Shown here one piece after another: positions 46,439-64,000 of a stretch of 64,000 bases of DNA; within the stretch, counting starts at the first letter, position 1, and the number at the start of each line of letters is the position of its first letter. The notes under the pieces were generated by a model, which was not told the DNA's origin, searched no databases, and worked only from the letters and a program-made list of their open reading frames with translations. Origin of the DNA: Piliocolobus tephrosceles (lineage: Eukaryota > Chordata > Mammalia > Primates > Cercopithecidae). The stretch is from NCBI RefSeq assembly GCF_002776525.5, contig NC_045449.1:3211256-3275255 (forward strand). Reading direction: 5' to 3'. Position numbers and translations under genes: made by a program.

Positions 46439-48414
46439 GTAAGTATGGGAAATAATTGCTGCAATTCATTAACTCTCAAAAAAGTTATTCATTTTGACAT
46501 GTAAGAGAAAGTTTATTTATGAATGTGAAATGTGCTTCGAAGTGCTGATCTGTTAAAATTCCATAAAACTAGCTTCAAAATGCAAGTCATTTGTGCCAGC
46601 TACGAGTAAACTGAAGCAGCATTTCCAGAGAGACTAGGGCAAAGGACAGAACAAACTGCAAATCAGCAGAAAAGAAACCAAGCATAGTAGAGTGTTAATA
46701 ATTCACCATAGTTACTGCTCTTAAAACCAAAGCAACTAAACAACTGTCATCTGTTTACTTTCACGTGTGTTTTCATCATCTCTACACCGTCTGAAGTGTT
46801 CAGTGTGCATGGATGTGGACAGACAGTCAAAGGCTACAGGAGCTTTTTTTTTTTTTTCTATTAGAACAGTCATTTTAATGTGTAGATTTGATTTGGTTAT
46901 TTTGCTTTCTCTATCTATGCATTTTAAGCTCTTAAAGGAAGAATATTCAATTGGGTTTATTAAATATTAGGAAGCATTCATATTTTATTTTTCCACCATG
47001 TATTTTGTTTGTATGCACGTTTGTTTTCTGAACACACTGTAATGGCTGTTTATGTGAATTCTGAAAGAGCAAAACTAGAACTGTGAAGAAGACCAAAAAT
47101 AACAGAGAGGCATCCTATTGTCCTGTAAAAAAACACTAGACTTGGCATGAGACCCATGGGTCTCAGGCCTAGTTTCTCTTACATCCCTGCAGAACCTTCA
47201 CGGCGTTACTTAACCTCTCTTTCATTTACCCCTGCAGTGGGGATGTCAACACCTAACCCACCCTATCGTAGAAAATTAATGTATGAATAAACGGAGTGGA
47301 AGAACATTATAAATTAAACTACTGTGCAATTGTAACCAATTACTCTTATTGTACCCTCTGTCACACAACCTGGCATTACCAGTACATAGTATTTCCAGTA
47401 CTTGAACATATTTGACTTTCTGGGTGATTGAGCATGAAATCAAATCAGATTTGGCTCAGAGTCATTTCTCCAAAGGGATGTAATCATCTTAGTATTCTGG
47501 ATAATTTCCCCTTATAAGACCCCCTTTCGAGTAACACAGTCCAGTGGAGAGTCCCTGCTGACAGTGAATTAGGCCGTGTCTATATGAGTTCACATGATGC
47601 GGCTAGCACACACAGTATGTCCCAGGACATTTGCAGGCATCACAAAGACTTGAAAATTACTAACAGCTGTCTTTCCTTTGGTATTTAGGCAAAAAAAATG
47701 AGGAAGATTCATAAGTAAGTTAACACCGAATTACCAAAAATTTCATGAGAAAGAAATGAAGGGATGTTTCAGGGTAGTTTTTCAAGTCCCAAGTGATCAC
47801 TGATTTGGCCCTTCTGTTTCTGATTGTGAAAAAGCATTCTGAAAGAACGGGTGCCGGTTCAAGAGGAGGTCTCTGAGGGTCAGCCTTTGGCTGTTCATAG
47901 AGGTGAGATTCAAATGCCCTCAGATCATGAAATGTGCTTGAACTCATTTCAGAGAAGAAAGGTTTTGAAATGCCTGTGGAAATAATGAGTGGGCCACTTT
48001 TTTTATTTTTTGAGATTAGAAATGTATAAACTATTTTTATTATGACAAGATAATTGTGAAAGCCTCACTGGACAACATCCTAGCTGAGGAAAAGAACAGA
48101 ATTTTTGCATTAGTATGAAATGCGAATTTATTACTGTATTTAGATCTACTGACCATCTGAGGGAGTTAGAAGTTAAAGTAAACAGCTGTATCTCTAGTTG
48201 ATCTTTGCATATTTTAATCCAAATATGGTAAAGGGCAGGGCTAAAGAAGGCAGTGTCCATAAACGGGGCTCAGAACTTGTAACAGAAAATTAAAATATAC
48301 TCCACTCAAGGGAATTCTGTACATTGCCCTTTGGGTAAAGTCTCATTTTGATTTAAATTTCTAGACCTTTCTTAAGAAAATCACATTTCCTTTGATCTCT
48401 CTTCTGAATTGCAG
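46439..48414. other. Region upstream of the ASPA start-codon exon
   Basis: No repeat family is recognised, which is unusual in this Alu-rich area. It should include the ASPA proximal promoter if the 48.4 kb exon is first. It has no CpG-rich stretch and no clear TATA box. Small frames at 46767-48260 have no family features. Confidence 0.35.
48405..48414 (+). promoter_or_regulatory. Splice acceptor before the ASPA start exon
   Basis: A pyrimidine-rich tract (TTTCCTTTGATCTCTCTTCT) is followed by GAATTGCAG ending at 48414, a strong acceptor. The ATG is 27 bases further at 48442. Confidence 0.5.
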
Positions 48415-48441
48415 AAATCAGATAAAAAACTACTTGGTGAA

Positions 48442-62139
<13,698 letters not shown>

Positions 62140-62960
62140 ATCTCCATTTTTAAAAGAAAAGAAAGATGAGAAAATACAAACGCCCAGTAAACATATGAAA
62201 AGATGTTCAACATCACTCGTAATTAGAGAAATGCAAATTAAAATAAGAAATCATTTCCCCCATTAGGTTGGGAAAATATTAAAGTCTGCCAATATCAAGC
62301 ATTGGTAAATGTGTAGGAAAAGGGGACACTCTCATTACCTGCTGGTGAACATATAAGTGAACATATAAGTTGGTAAAGACATTTTAGAGGATAATTTTAC
62401 AGCATCCACTTCTTAAAACACACCAATCTTATTACCCAGCAATTCCACATCTCAAAGAAACACAAGTACAAGCAACATGCTGTTTACAAAGATTGTTATC
62501 GTGCATCATTGATAACAGCAAAAGAATGGAACAGCGCGAATGTCCACCTGTTGGTGGACAGTTAAATAAACTCACATGGAAGAATCTTCTAGACACATTG
62601 GTAATTAGCAGAAAGCAAACTGCAGACCAAGACATTCAGTACACCAACTGGCTTTAAAATAATAATCATCACCTTCTAGGATACATATCTATGTTAACAT
62701 ATCACAGGAAAAGTCCTAGAAGAAAACACACCAAACTGATAACAGTGGTTACTGGGGAGGGGAGGGAAAACCCAGGCTAATTTTGTCTTAATTATATTCA
62801 ATAAGAATAATGTATTTATATATTATTTCTGTAATTAAAAATTAAATGGGGACTGGTGGACGAGGTGGGTATATGGAGCTCTATGTACTATCTGCTCATT
62901 TATTTGATAAATCTAAAACTGCACTAAAAAGTCTATTAATTATAAAAAATAAGTTTACTT
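62140..62960 (+). mobile_element. Old L1 ORF2 3' end fragment
   Basis: Diverged C-terminal ORF2 and 3' end, for example 'CATATGAAAAGATGTTCAAC' near 62193 and ACCCAGCAATTCCACATCTC near 62435. A 12-base GAACATATAAGT direct repeat occurs at 62347 and 62359. Dead element in ASPA intron 4. Confidence 0.7.
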
Positions 62961-64000
62961 AAAATGGAAAATAAGTGCTTAAAATCAAAGAGGCATTCTA
63001 TGTAAACAATTACTCCAACAGACTGAGTTGAAATTGTTGTTGAGGAATGGGCAATTATAGTAACAGAGCTGGTGTGCACTCCGGTGTCTGTGGGGAGTAA
63101 ATTCCTTAACCTCAGATTGTGCATCCTACTGCGATCACAGACATTCCTTTTGTGCTTGGGAATCCTTTGAGTCCAAAATCGTGAAAACTGAAAGTTTGCT
63201 TTTTACCCTCTTTGTCTGAGGTCAGGTTCTATACTGTCTAATGGAACTGGTTTTGAAAAGATCACAACATATTTACAGTAAACCCTTTGAATAGTAAGTG
63301 TAGGACTACAATATGTTAAGAAGTGATACGTTCAGATAGAAGGCCACAAATCTGGGTGGAAAACATGGTTTTCAGATCATGGTCCATAGAACCCTATCAC
63401 AAGGGTGGAGAAAAGCAGTTCCTAGAACACCCTACCCCTTATCTCTGCTTCAACCAGAGCTCTTCTGTATGTTAGAGCTCTTCTGTGTAACATTTCATGT
63501 AAGCAAAGGATTCTGCAACTCAGAAATTGTCAACCATGATTAATTTAGACTATCCAGCTTGGTGGATTTTCAACTGCACACTGGTATCCAAAGAATGCTG
63601 ACAAATGAATCACTGCCACCATGTGAAAAGTCTCAAGAGGTGTGTAGAAGGGCTTCATTCTTGACTCTGTGCTACTCAGAATGGTAGTTAGTGACTTGGA
63701 TAAAGACACGTGACATGTTACCTAAGTGACAGGTGACAGGAAGATAGCAGGAAAACATCCTGGTTGAGAAGGCAGACCCAAGAAGTCCTGACAATCTTTA
63801 ACAATTGTTTAAACCAAATATTTAAGGTTAACAACATCAGGGACAAAGTTTTGTTCTTATGTTTAAAAAAAATCCCAGAATAAGGGAGGTAATGGTCTTT
63901 TTTCTGCCTTGAATAAACAACACTTGAGAACCGTAAATAAATTCCGAATCCATAACCCAGGAGAAACATCTATAAAGAGGAATTTAGCCAAGGAGAGCAT
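62961..64000. other. ASPA intron 4, unassigned to window end
   Basis: No exon or named repeat is recognised. The next ASPA coding exons must lie beyond the window. Confidence 0.4.

Overview
This window is nuclear DNA from a primate, most likely an Old World monkey (Cercopithecidae). It is dense in Alu and L1 repeats. Three Alus, at 45099, 51881 and 59257, share variants typical of the cercopithecid AluYR group: a CTCAAGC box, 'AACTAGCCGGG', 'GGCGTAAAC' or 'GGCATAAAC', and in two of them 'GAGATCCGGCC' or 'GAGATCTGGCC'. The genes match the human chromosome 17p13.2 block OR1E2 - SPATA22 - ASPA in order and orientation. No prokaryotic features, CRISPR arrays or rRNA genes are present, and I recognised no tRNA genes.

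Layout. At 1-2050 there is a weak LTR-like stretch and an old L1 fragment in minus orientation (5' UTR/ORF1). At 2045-5990 lies the internal region of an ERV-L-type endogenous retrovirus on the minus strand, broken by stops and frameshifts and without recognisable LTRs. At 5990-10850 are two L1 elements on the plus strand with nested Alus and a small L1PA 3'-end piece. At 11535-12479 (minus) is an intact single-exon olfactory receptor gene, OR1E2-like. From 12.9 to 17.9 kb there are L2, MER5A and Alu remnants and unassigned DNA.

SPATA22 occupies 18120-41388 on the minus strand. All eight coding exons are present, every splice site is GT-AG, phases are consistent, and the CDS encodes 363 residues plus a stop. 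Its introns hold L1, L2, MIR, hAT, Tigger and Alu copies. A CpG-rich block at 43.2-43.97 kb, with two NRF1-type motifs and a CRE-like site, is the likely SPATA22 promoter.

ASPA (aspartoacylase) begins head-to-head on the plus strand. Four coding exons are in the window (48442-48677, 53520-53715, 55647-55740, 61821-61928), covering residues 1-211. The last coding exons lie beyond 64 kb. Its introns contain two antisense LTRs, one nested inside an older Alu and itself carrying a monkey-type AluYR, and a near-identical 140 bp local duplication.

The three genes are not a functional pathway: one is an odorant receptor, one a meiotic recombination factor, one a brain and kidney deacylase. I found no new biological system. 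The observations worth following are structural: nested and non-canonical insertions, local duplications, a candidate upstream non-coding ASPA exon, and promoter motifs.
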